Source: Tabrizicola piscis (lineage in GTDB: Bacteria > Pseudomonadota > Alphaproteobacteria > Rhodobacterales > Rhodobacteraceae). Taken from it: DNA of 64,000 nucleotides. Below, one piece after another: positions 35,463-44,070 of the stretch. The notes below the pieces were generated by a model. That model saw only the letters and a program-made list of their open reading frames with translations, ran no database searches and was not told where the DNA came from. Both the position numbers and the translations under genes were made by a program. How positions within the stretch are numbered: the stretch's first letter is position 1; each line of letters begins with the position of its first letter. The stretch spans positions 1,842,001 through 1,906,000 of the forward strand of contig NZ_CP034328.1 of the NCBI RefSeq assembly GCF_003940805.1. The letters are read 5' to 3'.

Positions 35463-35495
35463 CGCCAGCCGGTACCGGTCCAGTTGCTCTTTTCC

Positions 35496-35533
35496 AAATA
35501 CTCTGCGGGGGTGCGGGGGTGCAAAACCCCCGC
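35496..35533 (+). terminator. CAAATA-type motif with hairpin after the GDPD gene
   Basis: CAAATACTCTGCGGGGGTG begins 35494-35496 and leads into a perfect hairpin, GCGGGGGT (35513-35520) and ACCCCCGC (35526-35533) with loop GCAAA. No T-run follows. The same motif-plus-hairpin layout occurs after genes at 16188 and 40229, which suggests a shared 3'-end element. Confidence 0.5.
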
Positions 35534-35559
35534 GCGACGCCCGCCACGGGGAACCCGCC

Positions 35560-36717
35560 ATGGCCGACCTGACCCTGCATGAAACCCTGGCCGACATTCC
35601 AGCCGCGGAGTGGGATGCCGTCGCGGCCCCCGAACAGGCCGACGGGCGGCCGCTTGACCCCTTTACCACGCACCGCTTTTTGCGGGCGCTGGATGCCTCC
35701 GGCTCTACCGGAACCGGCAGCGGTTGGCAGGCGCGGCCTTTGGCACTGCGGGATGAAGGTCGGCTGGTCGCCGCGACGCCGCTATACGTCAAGACCCACA
35801 GCCAGGGCGAATACATCTTTGACCACGGCTGGGCCGATGCGCTGGAACGGGCGGGCGGCCGTTACTATCCCAAGCTGCAGATCGCCGTGCCCTTCACCCC
35901 CGCCACCGGTCGCCGCTTCCTGGGGCCGCCCGAACACCGCGAGACGCTTCTGCGCGCCACCATCGGCGTTGCGGCGCAGAACCGGCTCTCCTCGGTTCAT
36001 GCGACCTTCTGCACGGAAGCCGAGGCGCTCGCTCTGGCGGGCGTCGAAGACACGCTCCACCGGGTGACGCAGCAGTTCCACTGGGTGAATCGCGGCTATG
36101 CGACCTTCGACGATTTCCTCGCCGACCTGTCCAGTCGCAAGCGCAAGATGATCCGCAAAGAGCGTGAGACAGCCCAAGGCCACGGCCTGACGATCCGCGC
36201 CCTGACCGGGGATGCGATCGAGCCGCAGCATTGGGATGCGTTCTGGCAGTTCTATCAGGACACCGGCGCGCGGAAATGGGGCACGCCCTACCTGACGCGG
36301 AAGGCCTTCACTCTGTTCCACGACACGATGCGAAACGACATGCTGCTGGTTCTGGCCTTCGACAAGGACCGCCCCGTGGCCGGCGCGCTGAACTTCATCG
36401 GGCGCGACACGCTTTACGGCCGCTACTGGGGCTGCGTGGAAGATCACCCCTGCCTGCATTTCGAACTGTGCTACTATCAGGCGATCGACTGGGCCATCGC
36501 CAACGGCCTTGACCGGGTCGAGGCGGGGGCGCAGGGCGAACACAAGCTGGCGCGCGGTTATCTGCCGGTGGAAACCCATTCGCTGCACTGGATCGCCGAC
36601 CCTGCTTTCCGCAAGGCCGTGGCGCGCTATCTTGAGGCAGAGCGCAAGGCCGTGGGGCAGGAGATCGAGGTCCTGACCGCCTATGGCCCCTTTCGCCGGT
36701 CCGAAGGCCGCGAATAA
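35560..36717 (+). CDS. FemAB-like GNAT-fold protein (DUF482 family)
   Basis: A 385-residue cytoplasmic protein of the peptidogalycan-biosynthesis/DUF482 family, with two GNAT-like halves. Motifs are [38 protein letters not shown], the [10 protein letters not shown] basic helix, and the C-terminal [17 protein letters not shown] and [19 protein letters not shown] stretches. Family members are proposed acyl or aminoacyl transferases; the substrate is unknown. GGGGAA precedes ATG 35560. Pterin dehydratase follows after 20 bp. Confidence 0.85.
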   Translation: MADLTLHETLADIPAAEWDAVAAPEQADGRPLDPFTTHRFLRALDASGSTGTGSGWQARPLALRDEGRLVAATPLYVKTHSQGEYIFDHGWADALERAGGRYYPKLQIAVPFTPATGRRFLGPPEHRETLLRATIGVAAQNRLSSVHATFCTEAEALALAGVEDTLHRVTQQFHWVNRGYATFDDFLADLSSRKRKMIRKERETAQGHGLTIRALTGDAIEPQHWDAFWQFYQDTGARKWGTPYLTRKAFTLFHDTMRNDMLLVLAFDKDRPVAGALNFIGRDTLYGRYWGCVEDHPCLHFELCYYQAIDWAIANGLDRVEAGAQGEHKLARGYLPVETHSLHWIADPAFRKAVARYLEAERKAVGQEIEVLTAYGPFRRSEGRE

Positions 36718-36737
36718 CCTTTCAAGGGGGAACCCCG

Positions 36738-37103
36738 ATGGCTGACCTGCTGCCCACCGAAGATCGCAAGACGCAACTTCCGCCGCTCGCCGAAACCGGC
36801 TGGGCTGCTGTGCCTCGCAAAGATGCGATCCGCAAAATTCTGAAGTTCAAGAATTTTTCCGAAGCCTGGGGCTTCATGTCCCGCGCGGCCTTGGCGGCGG
36901 AAAAGCTGAACCACCACCCGGAATGGAAGAACGTTTACAACGTGGTCGACGTGACGCTGACCACGCATGACTGCAAGGGGCTCAGCCAGCTTGATATTGA
37001 TCTGGCGAAAGCCATGGACAAAATGGCCCCTGATGCCGAGGTCCAGCGCAACCACGGCGAACCGGTCATGTCCCTGTGCGAGATCCGCGCGCGAACGGCC
37101 TGA
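36738..37103 (+). CDS. phhB: 4a-hydroxytetrahydrobiopterin dehydratase
   Basis: A 121-residue pterin-4a-carbinolamine dehydratase, which recycles the pterin cofactor of phenylalanine hydroxylase. The motif [21 protein letters not shown] carries the catalytic His pair; [20 protein letters not shown] is also typical. The C-terminal 20 residues extend beyond the usual end (family about 100). No hydroxylase gene is nearby. It may be cotranscribed with the upstream DUF482 gene. Confidence 0.92.
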   Translation: MADLLPTEDRKTQLPPLAETGWAAVPRKDAIRKILKFKNFSEAWGFMSRAALAAEKLNHHPEWKNVYNVVDVTLTTHDCKGLSQLDIDLAKAMDKMAPDAEVQRNHGEPVMSLCEIRARTA

Positions 37104-37117
37104 CTTCCCGCCCGTCG

Positions 37118-37203
37118 CTCGTCGATGACTTCGTCACTCCTCGCAGGCCCCAGGCCGACGAGGAGACGAAGTCGAACGAGGAGGCGCCCGAAGGTCGGGC
37201 GCC
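37118..37203. terminator. two tandem hairpins between convergent genes
   Basis: The first is long: CTCGT plus GACTTCGT and CTCCTCG on the left (37118-37143) pair with CGAGGAG, ACGAAGTC and ACGAG on the right (37159-37180), with small bulges. The second is a perfect 9-bp stem, GGCGCCCGA/TCGGGCGCC, with a 3-base loop (37183-37203). Their place between phhB (plus) and the peroxiredoxin gene (minus) suggests a two-way terminator, although T-runs are absent. Confidence 0.55.
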
Positions 37204-37208
37204 ACAGG

Positions 37209-37694
37209 TCAAAGTTGCGACAGCAGATGTTCGCCTGCCGAGATTTCGCAGCCCGGCCCCACTTCCGGGTTGAACTGGGTCACGACGCCATCTTCGACCA
37301 GCGCCGAATAGCGCTTTGACCGGGCGAAAAAGCCCAAGGGCGGCAGGTCAAAAGTCATGCCGATCGCTTTGGTGAAGGATGCATCCGCATCGCCAAGCAT
37401 GGTGATCCCGGCGGCAGTGGCGCCCGTCGCTTCGCCCCAGGCCTTCATCACGAATGGGTCGTTCACCGAGATGCAGATGATCTCATCCACGCCCTTTTCG
37501 GCAAACTTCGGCGCGGTGCGGATGAAACTGGGGACATGCGCGGTCGAACAGGTTCCCGTGTAGGCCCCCGGCAGCCCGAAGATCACGACTTTGCGGCCCT
37601 TCAGCTTGTCCGACAGCTTTACCCCTTCGGCCCCGTTGGCGCCCATCTGCAACAGCGTCGCTTCGGGCAGCTTGGCCCCGGTTTCAATCGTCAT
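37209..37694 (-). CDS. Prx5-type peroxiredoxin
   Basis: A 161-residue thiol peroxidase reducing hydrogen peroxide and organic peroxides. The peroxidatic Cys49 is in PGAYTGTCSTAHVPSF, and the active-site Arg is in FFARSKRYSALV. Cys149 in GPGCEISAGEHLL is the likely resolving or glutathionylated residue. ATG 37694 is preferred, with GGGAAG six bases upstream; ATG 37700 lies right against that site. It is divergent from the FAD oxidoreductase gene by 90 bp, and both fit redox defence. Confidence 0.93.
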   Translation of the reverse strand: MTIETGAKLPEATLLQMGANGAEGVKLSDKLKGRKVVIFGLPGAYTGTCSTAHVPSFIRTAPKFAEKGVDEIICISVNDPFVMKAWGEATGATAAGITMLGDADASFTKAIGMTFDLPPLGFFARSKRYSALVEDGVVTQFNPEVGPGCEISAGEHLLSQL

Positions 37695-37783
37695 TTTCAT
37701 CTTCCCTTTTTCCTGTCGGCGCGTTGCACCGGTTGCCCTTGGGGTTATAGGGTCCGCCGCAGGACATGCCAGAGGGATGCGCA

Positions 37784-38985
37784 ATGCGAGTTGTGATCGT
37801 CGGAGCCGGACAGGCCGGGGCTGCCCTTGCGGCAAAGCTGCGCGCGCTGGGGCATGCGGGGGACATCGTGATGCTGGGCGACGAACCCGCCCCCCCTATC
37901 AGCGCCCTCCGCTTTCCAAGGCCTATCTCCTCGGCGAGATGGAGGAAGAACGGCTCTGGCTGCGCGCCCCCGACTTCTGGGTCGACAACCACGTTGACCT
38001 GCGCCTTGGCCAACCCGTCACTGCCCTTGATCCGCTGGCCAGAACCGTGACCGTTGGCGGCAACTTGCTGGACTATGACGCGCTGGCGCTGACCACCGGA
38101 TCCACGCCGCGCAAGCTGCCTGCAGCCATCGGTGGCGGCCTTGGCGGGGTCTACACAGTCCGGACGCTGGCCGATGTCGATGCCATGCGGGCCGAGTTTC
38201 TGCCAGGCCGCCGGGTCATCATCGTTGGCGGCGGCTATATCGGGCTTGAGGCGGCGGCGGTTGCGTCGAAACTGGGCCTTGAGGTCACGGTCTTGGAAAT
38301 GGCGCCGCGCATCCTGCAGCGGGTCGCGTCGCCGGAAACCTCGGCCCATGTCCGCGCGCTGCATCAGGCGCATGGCGTGACGCTGCTGGAGGCGACGGGG
38401 CTCGATAGGCTTCTGGGCGATACCCATGTGACGGGGGCGCTGCTGACCGATGGCCGCAGCCTGCCCGCGGATTTCGTGATTGTCGGTGTCGGGATCACGC
38501 CCAACACCCAGCTTGCGGAAAGCGCGGGGCTGACGATCGACAACGGGATCGCCACGGATGCCTTCGGGCGCACCTCTGACCCGGCGATCTGGGCGGCGGG
38601 GGATTGCGCGTCGTTCCCGTGGCAGGGCGGGCGGCTGCGGCTGGAATCGGTCGGCAACGCCATCGACCAGGCCGAGGTGGTGGCCGCCAACATCCTTGGC
38701 GCGGGCCAGCCCTATGTGGCGCAGCCCTGGTTCTGGTCGGATCAGTTCGACCTGAAGCTGCAGATCGCAGGCCTGAACACCGGCTACGACCACATCGTGA
38801 CTCGTCAGGGGGAAGGCGAGGCGGTGAGCTTCTGGTACTACCGGGGCGCAACCTTGCTGGCGGTGGACGCGATGAACGACGCCCGGGCCTATATGGTCGG
38901 CAAGCGGCTGATCGAAGGCGGCAAGTCCCCCACGCCCGAGGTTGTCATGTCGACCCCGGACCTCAAGTCCCTGCTGAAAGGATGA
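37784..38985 (+). pseudogene. FAD-dependent oxidoreductase (ferredoxin/rubredoxin reductase type), frameshifted
   Basis: ATG 37784 opens a Rossmann fold (MRVVIVGAGQAGAALAAKLR) that reads in frame to EPAPP at 37894. Family members continue YQRPPLSKAYLLGEMEEERL, which is present one frame over, from 37897 to the stop at 38985. The break lies in a run of seven C (37890-37896); eight would restore a 400-residue protein. Downstream parts are intact: the NAD-binding VIIVGGGYIGLEAAAVA, VGVGITPNTQLAE, WAAGDCASFP and a reductase C-domain. This may be a sequencing error, a recent mutation or a slippage switch. Electron partner unknown; rsmD follows with a 4-bp overlap. Confidence 0.85.
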
Positions 38986-39548
38986 GGATCATCGGCGGCA
39001 CACGGCGCGGCACGGTGCTGGCCGATATCGGTGCGGGCGATCCCGCCGCCCATCTGCGCCCGACCTCCGACCGGGTGCGCGAGGCGATCTTCAACCTGCT
39101 GATCAACGGCAAGCATGGGGGTAACCCGGTTGCGGGCGCACGGGTGCTGGACCTGTTCGCAGGCACTGGTGCCCTGGGGCTGGAGGCGCTCAGCCGTGGC
39201 GCGGCAGAGGTGACCTTTGTCGATGACGGGGCAAAGGCGCTGGCCCTGCTGCGTGCCAACATCACCCGGCTACGGATGGAGGAGGAAACCCGCATCCTGC
39301 GCCAAGACGCCCGCCGTCTGCCGCCGAACCCGGGCGATCCCTACAGCTTGATCTTCCTTGACCCACCCTATGGCAAGGCCCTTGGCGAAGCCGCCTTGAC
39401 GGTCGCCGCAAAGGGCGGCTGGCTGGCCCCCGGCGCGATGATCGTCTGGGAAGAGGATACCCCGCCCGTGCCACCCCAAGGATTTTCCCAGATCGACCAG
39501 CGCCGATACGGCGACACTCTCGTCACTCTGCTACGGGCTCCGGAATGA
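38982..39548 (+). CDS. rsmD: 16S rRNA guanine-966 N2-methyltransferase
   Basis: RsmD (188 residues) methylates G966 of 16S rRNA. Motifs are MRIIGGTRRG, LRPTSDRVREAIFNLL, the SAM-binding VLDLFAGTGALGLEALSRGA and the catalytic FLDPPYGKAL. ATG 38982 overlaps the preceding oxidoreductase stop as ATGA. It is followed by a HAD-phosphatase gene with the same kind of overlap, so the three genes are one coupled unit. Confidence 0.95.
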   Translation: MRIIGGTRRGTVLADIGAGDPAAHLRPTSDRVREAIFNLLINGKHGGNPVAGARVLDLFAGTGALGLEALSRGAAEVTFVDDGAKALALLRANITRLRMEEETRILRQDARRLPPNPGDPYSLIFLDPPYGKALGEAALTVAAKGGWLAPGAMIVWEEDTPPVPPQGFSQIDQRRYGDTLVTLLRAPE

Positions 39549-40213
39549 ACCGTCCCATGACCAGACCAGCCGCCGTCCTGTTCGATTGTGACGGGGTGAT
39601 CGTCGACAGCGAAGGCCTGACCGCCACCTTGGTGCGCGATGACTTGGCCCGGCATGGCTTGGCGCTGACACCGCTGGAGTTCGAAACCGGCTATATCGGC
39701 GGCACGATGGAATCGGTGGCAGTCCTGGCCCGGCAGGCCGGGGCAGTGCTGCCAGCGGGCTGGGTCGCCAGCATCTACCAGCGCATGAACGCCCTTCTGG
39801 CACAGGAGGCGGGGTTGGTGCCGGGCATCCTGACCGTGCTCGACGCGCTGGATCATGCGGGCATTCCCTATGCGGTCGCGTCGAACGGCCCGGCGGACAA
39901 GATGGCGATCACACTCGGCAAGCACGGGCTGATCCCGCGGTTTCAGGCGGTGCTGTCAGGGCAGACCCTTGGCCGCCCGAAGCCTGCGCCGGATGTCTAC
40001 CTTGCGGCGGCAGCGGCCTGCGGAGCCGACCCCACACGCTGCATGGTGATTGAAGACAGTCCCGTCGGGGCAATGGCCGCGCTTGCTGCCAACATCCCCT
40101 GCCTCGGCTTTGCCGCGCATGGTCCTGACACCCCGCCAGCCCGGCAATTGGTGGCGCTTGGCATACCCCTGTTCGCCGCCATGTCCGACCTGCCCGGCCT
40201 TCTGTCTGTCTGA
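39545..40213 (+). CDS. HAD-superfamily phosphatase (beta-phosphoglucomutase-like subfamily)
   Basis: A 222-residue HAD hydrolase. Motif I is LFDCDGVIVDSEG with nucleophile Asp, motif II is VASNG, motif III Lys is in GRPKPAPDVYL and motif IV is VIEDSPVG. A cap helical bundle sits between motifs I and II. Such proteins dephosphorylate sugar phosphates or phosphoglycolate; the specific substrate is not clear. It starts at ATG 39545 overlapping rsmD (ATGA). Confidence 0.9.
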   Translation: MNRPMTRPAAVLFDCDGVIVDSEGLTATLVRDDLARHGLALTPLEFETGYIGGTMESVAVLARQAGAVLPAGWVASIYQRMNALLAQEAGLVPGILTVLDALDHAGIPYAVASNGPADKMAITLGKHGLIPRFQAVLSGQTLGRPKPAPDVYLAAAAACGADPTRCMVIEDSPVGAMAALAANIPCLGFAAHGPDTPPARQLVALGIPLFAAMSDLPGLLSV

Positions 40214-40228
40214 TCTTTGCTTTCTGCC

Positions 40229-40371
40229 CAAATATCCCCGGGGGATTGGGGGGCGGCGCCCCCCATCAGCCCTGGATGGCGCGCAGGCGCCTTCCAGGGA
40301 GAAAGACCTTGCGGCGGTACGCCGCTCCACCAGAAACCCGGCCGTGACGCCGCGTTGCGGGTGACAACCCG
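40229..40371. repeat. CAAATATCCCC motif followed by four hairpins
   Basis: The gap between the HAD and fadH genes holds CAAATATCCCCGGGGG (from 40229) followed by four stems. They are GGGGGGC/GCCCCCC at 40248-40264; a 13-bp stem with one mismatch at 40270-40299; GCGGCG/CGCCGC at 40311-40325; and CGGGT/ACCCG at 40358-40371. It resembles a mosaic palindromic repeat more than one terminator. No gene is seen here. Confidence 0.55.
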
Positions 40372-40409
40372 GGTGCCCCCGGCCATTCTGCGGCAAAGAG
40401 AGGCCTGCC

Positions 40410-42434
40410 ATGTCCAGCTATCCCCACCTGCTTGCCCCCATCACGCTTGGCCAAGTGACCCTGCGCAACCGCAGCCTGATGGGGTCGATGCACACCGGGC
40501 TGGAGGAAACCGGCGACTGGGGCCGCGTCGCGGCCTTCTATGCCGCCCGCGCGCGGGGCGGGGCGGGGCTGATCGTCACGGGGGGCATGGCCCCCAACCG
40601 GGAAGGCGGGGTGTTCCCCGGCGCGGCGGGGCTGTTCACAGACACGGATATCGCCAACCACCGCCGCGTGACGGATGCCGTCCATGCCGAAGGCGGCCAT
40701 ATCGCCATGCAGATCCTGCATGCGGGGCGCTATGCCTATGGCAAGGACTGCGTGGCCCCCTCGGCGGTCAAGTCGCCCATCTCGCCCTTTCCCCCGCGCG
40801 AACTGGACGAGGCGGGGATAGAAAAGCAGATCACCGACATAGCCACCGCCGCCGCCCGGGCCATTGTCGCTGGGTATGACGGGGTCGAGGTGATGGGGTC
40901 GGAAGGCTATTTCCTGAACCAGTTCCTTGTCGCCCACACCAACCGCCGCACCGACGGCTGGGGTGGGACCTATGACAACCGCATGCGCCTGCCCGTCGAA
41001 GTGGTGGCCCGCGTCCGTGCCGCCATGGGGCCGGGCGCGGTGCTGATCTATCGCATCTCCCTGATCGACCTTGTTCCCGACGGGTCAAGCTGGGACGAGG
41101 TCATCCAGCTTGCCAAGGCCATCGAGGCGGCAGGGGCATCGGTTCTCAACACCGGGATCGGCTGGCATGAGGCGCGGGTGCCGACCATCGCCACCTCGGT
41201 CCCGCGCGCAGCCTTTGCCGACCTGACGGCCCGGCTGCGCCCCGAGGTGGGCATCCCGGTCATCACCTCGAACCGGATCAACACGCCCGAGGTGGCCGAA
41301 TCCCTGCTGGCAGGTGGCGCGGCCGACATGGTTTCCATGGCACGGCCCTGGCTGGCGGATGAGGCGTTCATCGCCAAGGCCGCGGCGGGACGCGCGGCCG
41401 AGATCGCGCCCTGCATCGCCTGCAATCAGGCCTGTCTGGACCATACATTCTCCGGTCGGCTGACCTCGTGCCTCGTGAACCCGCGCGCCTGTCATGAGAC
41501 GGAATTGACCTACGCCCCCGCGCCCGTCGCCAAGCGTGTGGCGGTGGTTGGGGCTGGCCCGGCGGGGATGATGGCGGCCATCGTGGCCGCCGGGCGGGGC
41601 CATTCCGTCACGCTGTTTGATAAGGCCGATCAGGTGGGTGGCCAGCTCAATCTGGCCAAACAGGTGCCGGGGAAGGAAGAATTTCACGGCCTTGTCGACT
41701 GGTTTGCCACCGCCCTTGGCCATGCCAACATTGCGGTGAAGCTGGGCACTTCGGCGTCGGTCCACGACTTGCAGGCGTTTGACGAGGTGATTCTTGCCAC
41801 CGGTGTCACGCCACGCGATCCGGGGATTGCGACCGACCCCGGGTCGAAGGTCTTCAGCTACATCGACATTCTGAAAGGGGCCGATCCGGGACCGCGCGTG
41901 GCCATCATCGGTGCCGGGGGAATCGGGTTCGATGTGGCCGAAACGCTGGTGCATGAAGGCGTCAGCCCCACACTTGACCCCGGCCTTTGGCGGGCGGAAT
42001 GGGGTGTTTCGGCCCCTTGGGTGGACCGGGGCGGTCTGGCCGCTGATGGCCCGGCACCGCACCCGCCGGCGCGTGAGGTGCATTTGCTGCAGCGCAAGGC
42101 GGAAAAGCCGGGACGCGGCCTTGGCAAGACGACGGGATGGATTCACCGGGCAAGTCTGGCCATGAAACGCGTCAGGATGCAGGGCGGGGTGAATTATGAA
42201 CGGATCACGCCCGATGGCCTTCTGATCAGCCACGGGCCGAACCGCGAGCGGCCAGAGCTGCTCGCGGTCGATGCCGTGGTGCTCTGCGCCGGGCAAGAAC
42301 CCGAACGAGGGCTATCCGCAGAGCTGACCCGGGCCGGCATCCCCCACCATCTGATCGGCGGGGCGGACGTGGCGGCCGAGTTGGACGCCAAGCGCGCGAT
42401 TGATCAGGCCGCGCGCCTGGCAGCCGGGCTTTAG
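40410..42434 (+). CDS. fadH: NADPH-dependent 2,4-dienoyl-CoA reductase
   Basis: A 674-residue iron-sulfur flavoprotein that reduces 2,4-dienoyl-CoA in the breakdown of unsaturated fatty acids. The N-terminal old-yellow-enzyme barrel (1-330) binds FMN, with GSEGYFLNQFL and NRRTDGWGG. The [4Fe-4S] cysteines are 335, 338, 342 and 354 in CIACNQACLD and SCLVNPRA. FAD (VAVVGAGPAGMMAAIVAAGRG) and NADPH (VAIIGAGGIGFDVAETLVHE) domains follow. Cysteine spacing and total length match the E. coli enzyme within a residue or two. Monocistronic, with GAGAGG upstream. Confidence 0.95.
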   Translation: MSSYPHLLAPITLGQVTLRNRSLMGSMHTGLEETGDWGRVAAFYAARARGGAGLIVTGGMAPNREGGVFPGAAGLFTDTDIANHRRVTDAVHAEGGHIAMQILHAGRYAYGKDCVAPSAVKSPISPFPPRELDEAGIEKQITDIATAAARAIVAGYDGVEVMGSEGYFLNQFLVAHTNRRTDGWGGTYDNRMRLPVEVVARVRAAMGPGAVLIYRISLIDLVPDGSSWDEVIQLAKAIEAAGASVLNTGIGWHEARVPTIATSVPRAAFADLTARLRPEVGIPVITSNRINTPEVAESLLAGGAADMVSMARPWLADEAFIAKAAAGRAAEIAPCIACNQACLDHTFSGRLTSCLVNPRACHETELTYAPAPVAKRVAVVGAGPAGMMAAIVAAGRGHSVTLFDKADQVGGQLNLAKQVPGKEEFHGLVDWFATALGHANIAVKLGTSASVHDLQAFDEVILATGVTPRDPGIATDPGSKVFSYIDILKGADPGPRVAIIGAGGIGFDVAETLVHEGVSPTLDPGLWRAEWGVSAPWVDRGGLAADGPAPHPPAREVHLLQRKAEKPGRGLGKTTGWIHRASLAMKRVRMQGGVNYERITPDGLLISHGPNRERPELLAVDAVVLCAGQEPERGLSAELTRAGIPHHLIGGADVAAELDAKRAIDQAARLAAGL

Positions 42435-42448
42435 CAACCCGGCGCACC

Positions 42449-42490
42449 CCTTGGCCCTGACCGGGTGGGAAGCACCGGTCTGGTCCAAGG
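42449..42490. terminator. long hairpin between convergent fadH and EF-hand genes
   Basis: CCTTGGCCCTGACCGG (42449-42464) pairs with CCGGTCTGGTCCAAGG (42475-42490) over 16 positions with two mismatches and a 10-base loop. It sits between two convergent stops and could end both transcripts. Confidence 0.5.
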
Positions 42491-42508
42491 GCTGGCTTGG
42501 ATGTTCGC

Positions 42509-42760
42509 TTAGTTGGTGGCCGGAGGCATGATCACGGCGTTGTCGAGAGCCGCCTGCAGTTCGGTCGTATCCACAGCACCATCGACGTTGGTGTCGATGG
42601 CGGCAAAGCCTTCTTCCGTCATGTCGGTCCAGACGGCCTGCAGTTCGACCAGCGACCAGGTACCGTTCCCGTCCGTGTCTGCAACTTCCGGCAGGGTGGC
42701 CTGCGCGGCAACAGCGGTGGCGAAGGCAAGCGGTGCAAGCACCAGGGCAATGCGTTTCAT
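42509..42760 (-). CDS. small exported EF-hand protein
   Basis: An 83-residue protein with a signal peptide (MKRIALVLAPLAFATAVAAQ) and two EF-hand loops, DTDGNGTWSLVEL and DTNVDGAVDTTEL, so it probably binds calcium in the periplasm. ATG 42760 has AAAGGAGA upstream. Loop positions 1, 3, 5 and 12 keep acidic or polar ligands in both. No partner is adjacent. Short exported calmodulin-like proteins are frequent in Rhodobacteraceae; the role is unknown. Confidence 0.85.
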   Translation of the reverse strand: MKRIALVLAPLAFATAVAAQATLPEVADTDGNGTWSLVELQAVWTDMTEEGFAAIDTNVDGAVDTTELQAALDNAVIMPPATN

Positions 42761-43128
42761 GAACGTCTCCTTTTTGATCCACAAATGTGGGGCGGCGTGT
42801 TCCGCTCCCTGACGCCAATCTGAGGGGCCGCGGGACAATGTTCTAGAGGCGAAGCGCAACCCAAGGATTCAGCAGCGCCGGGCCGCACAATTGGGGGTCG
42901 ATCTGGAACATCTTTCCGCCTGCGCTGGTCAGATGATCCTTTTGCCGCCATCGACGGGGGTCGCTTCAGGCAAGCCTTCGCCGGTTGCCGCAGGGGAATG
43001 GCCGTTTCTCTGCCATGAACGATCCCACACAATACCCCGGATAGGTCGCGCGTTTGCCGCCATCCTGCCTGATTTCCCGACCACACCTAAGGCAAGAAGG
43101 CGTGCGTGATGCCACAAAGAGGGCAATT
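42761..43128. other. 368 bp divergent spacer between the EF-hand and LysR genes
   Basis: No believable gene. It should contain promoters for both neighbours. No LysR-type T-N11-A palindrome was identified with confidence, and no terminator-like hairpin stands out. Confidence 0.35.
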
Positions 43129-44034
43129 ATGGATCGACTGACCGAGATGGAGGCCTTTGCCACAGTGGTGGACCAAGGTGGCTTCACCGATGCGGCAAAG
43201 AAGATGGGTATCTCGAAGTCTGCGGTCTCGAAACATGTTTCGGCACTGGAAGCGCGCTTGGGCGCACGACTTCTGAACCGCACCACCCGCCGGGTCTCGC
43301 CGACCGAGATCGGCCTTGCCTATTATGACCGTGCCCGACGCGTCCTGAACGACGCGGGCGAGGCGGATGCCTTGGTCACCTCGATGCAATCTGCGCCGTC
43401 GGGTCTTTTGCGCGTTTCGGTGGCCACGGATTTCGGCGTGAACCTTCTGTCGCCGATTCTGGGGGATTTCCTGTTGGAATACCCCGACATCACCGTGAAC
43501 ATGGTGCTGAACAACCGCTACGTCGAACTGATCAGCGAAGGCTTCGACATGGCCATTCGCGTGGGCGATCTGGAAGACAGCAGCCTGCGCGCCCGGAAAC
43601 TGACCGAAACCACCAAGCGGATGATCGGCGCGCCGGCCTATTTCCAGAAATTCGGCCGCCCGCAGAAGATTGACGATCTGAACGACCACAAGCTGCTGCA
43701 CTATTCGAATCAGGCCAATGGCAACGTCTGGAAGATCACCGCGCCTTCGGGCGAAAAGCGGCAGGTCCGGTCGGTTGGCTGGTTGACGGTGAATGACGGG
43801 CAAAGCCTTCTGAACGCAGCGGTGTCGGGCCTTGGCATCGCCTATCTGCCCAGCTTCCTATACGCCGACGCCATGCGCCAAGGCCTTGTCGAAGAGGCGA
43901 TCCCCGGCCTGCCGGTGGAAACGCTGGGCATCTACGCGGTCTATCCGCCGGGCCGGTTCACCCAGCCCAAAGTGCGCGCCTTCATCGACTTTCTGGCCAA
44001 ACGCTACACGGAAAAGGGCCCAGACAACTGGTGA
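43129..44034 (+). CDS. LysR-family transcriptional regulator
   Basis: A 301-residue LTTR. The N-terminal helix-turn-helix reads MDRLTEMEAFATVVDQGGFT, then AKKMGISKSAVSKHVSALEA and LLNRTTRRVSPTEIG. A substrate-binding domain follows (about 90-295; LLRVSVATDFGVNLLSPILG, VGDLEDSSLRARKL). It belongs to the CrgA/DhcR-like group whose members often regulate divergent oxidoreductases or efflux genes, but here the divergent neighbour is an EF-hand protein. ATG 43129 has GAGGG upstream. Confidence 0.92.
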   Translation: MDRLTEMEAFATVVDQGGFTDAAKKMGISKSAVSKHVSALEARLGARLLNRTTRRVSPTEIGLAYYDRARRVLNDAGEADALVTSMQSAPSGLLRVSVATDFGVNLLSPILGDFLLEYPDITVNMVLNNRYVELISEGFDMAIRVGDLEDSSLRARKLTETTKRMIGAPAYFQKFGRPQKIDDLNDHKLLHYSNQANGNVWKITAPSGEKRQVRSVGWLTVNDGQSLLNAAVSGLGIAYLPSFLYADAMRQGLVEEAIPGLPVETLGIYAVYPPGRFTQPKVRAFIDFLAKRYTEKGPDNW

Positions 44035-44070
44035 CTTTTTAGGGTCCGGGTATTCCCCCTCCCGGGTCCT

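Noticed and set aside
40229..40371. CRISPR-like array
   Set aside because: The palindromes differ from each other and are not evenly spaced repeats; no cas genes are present.
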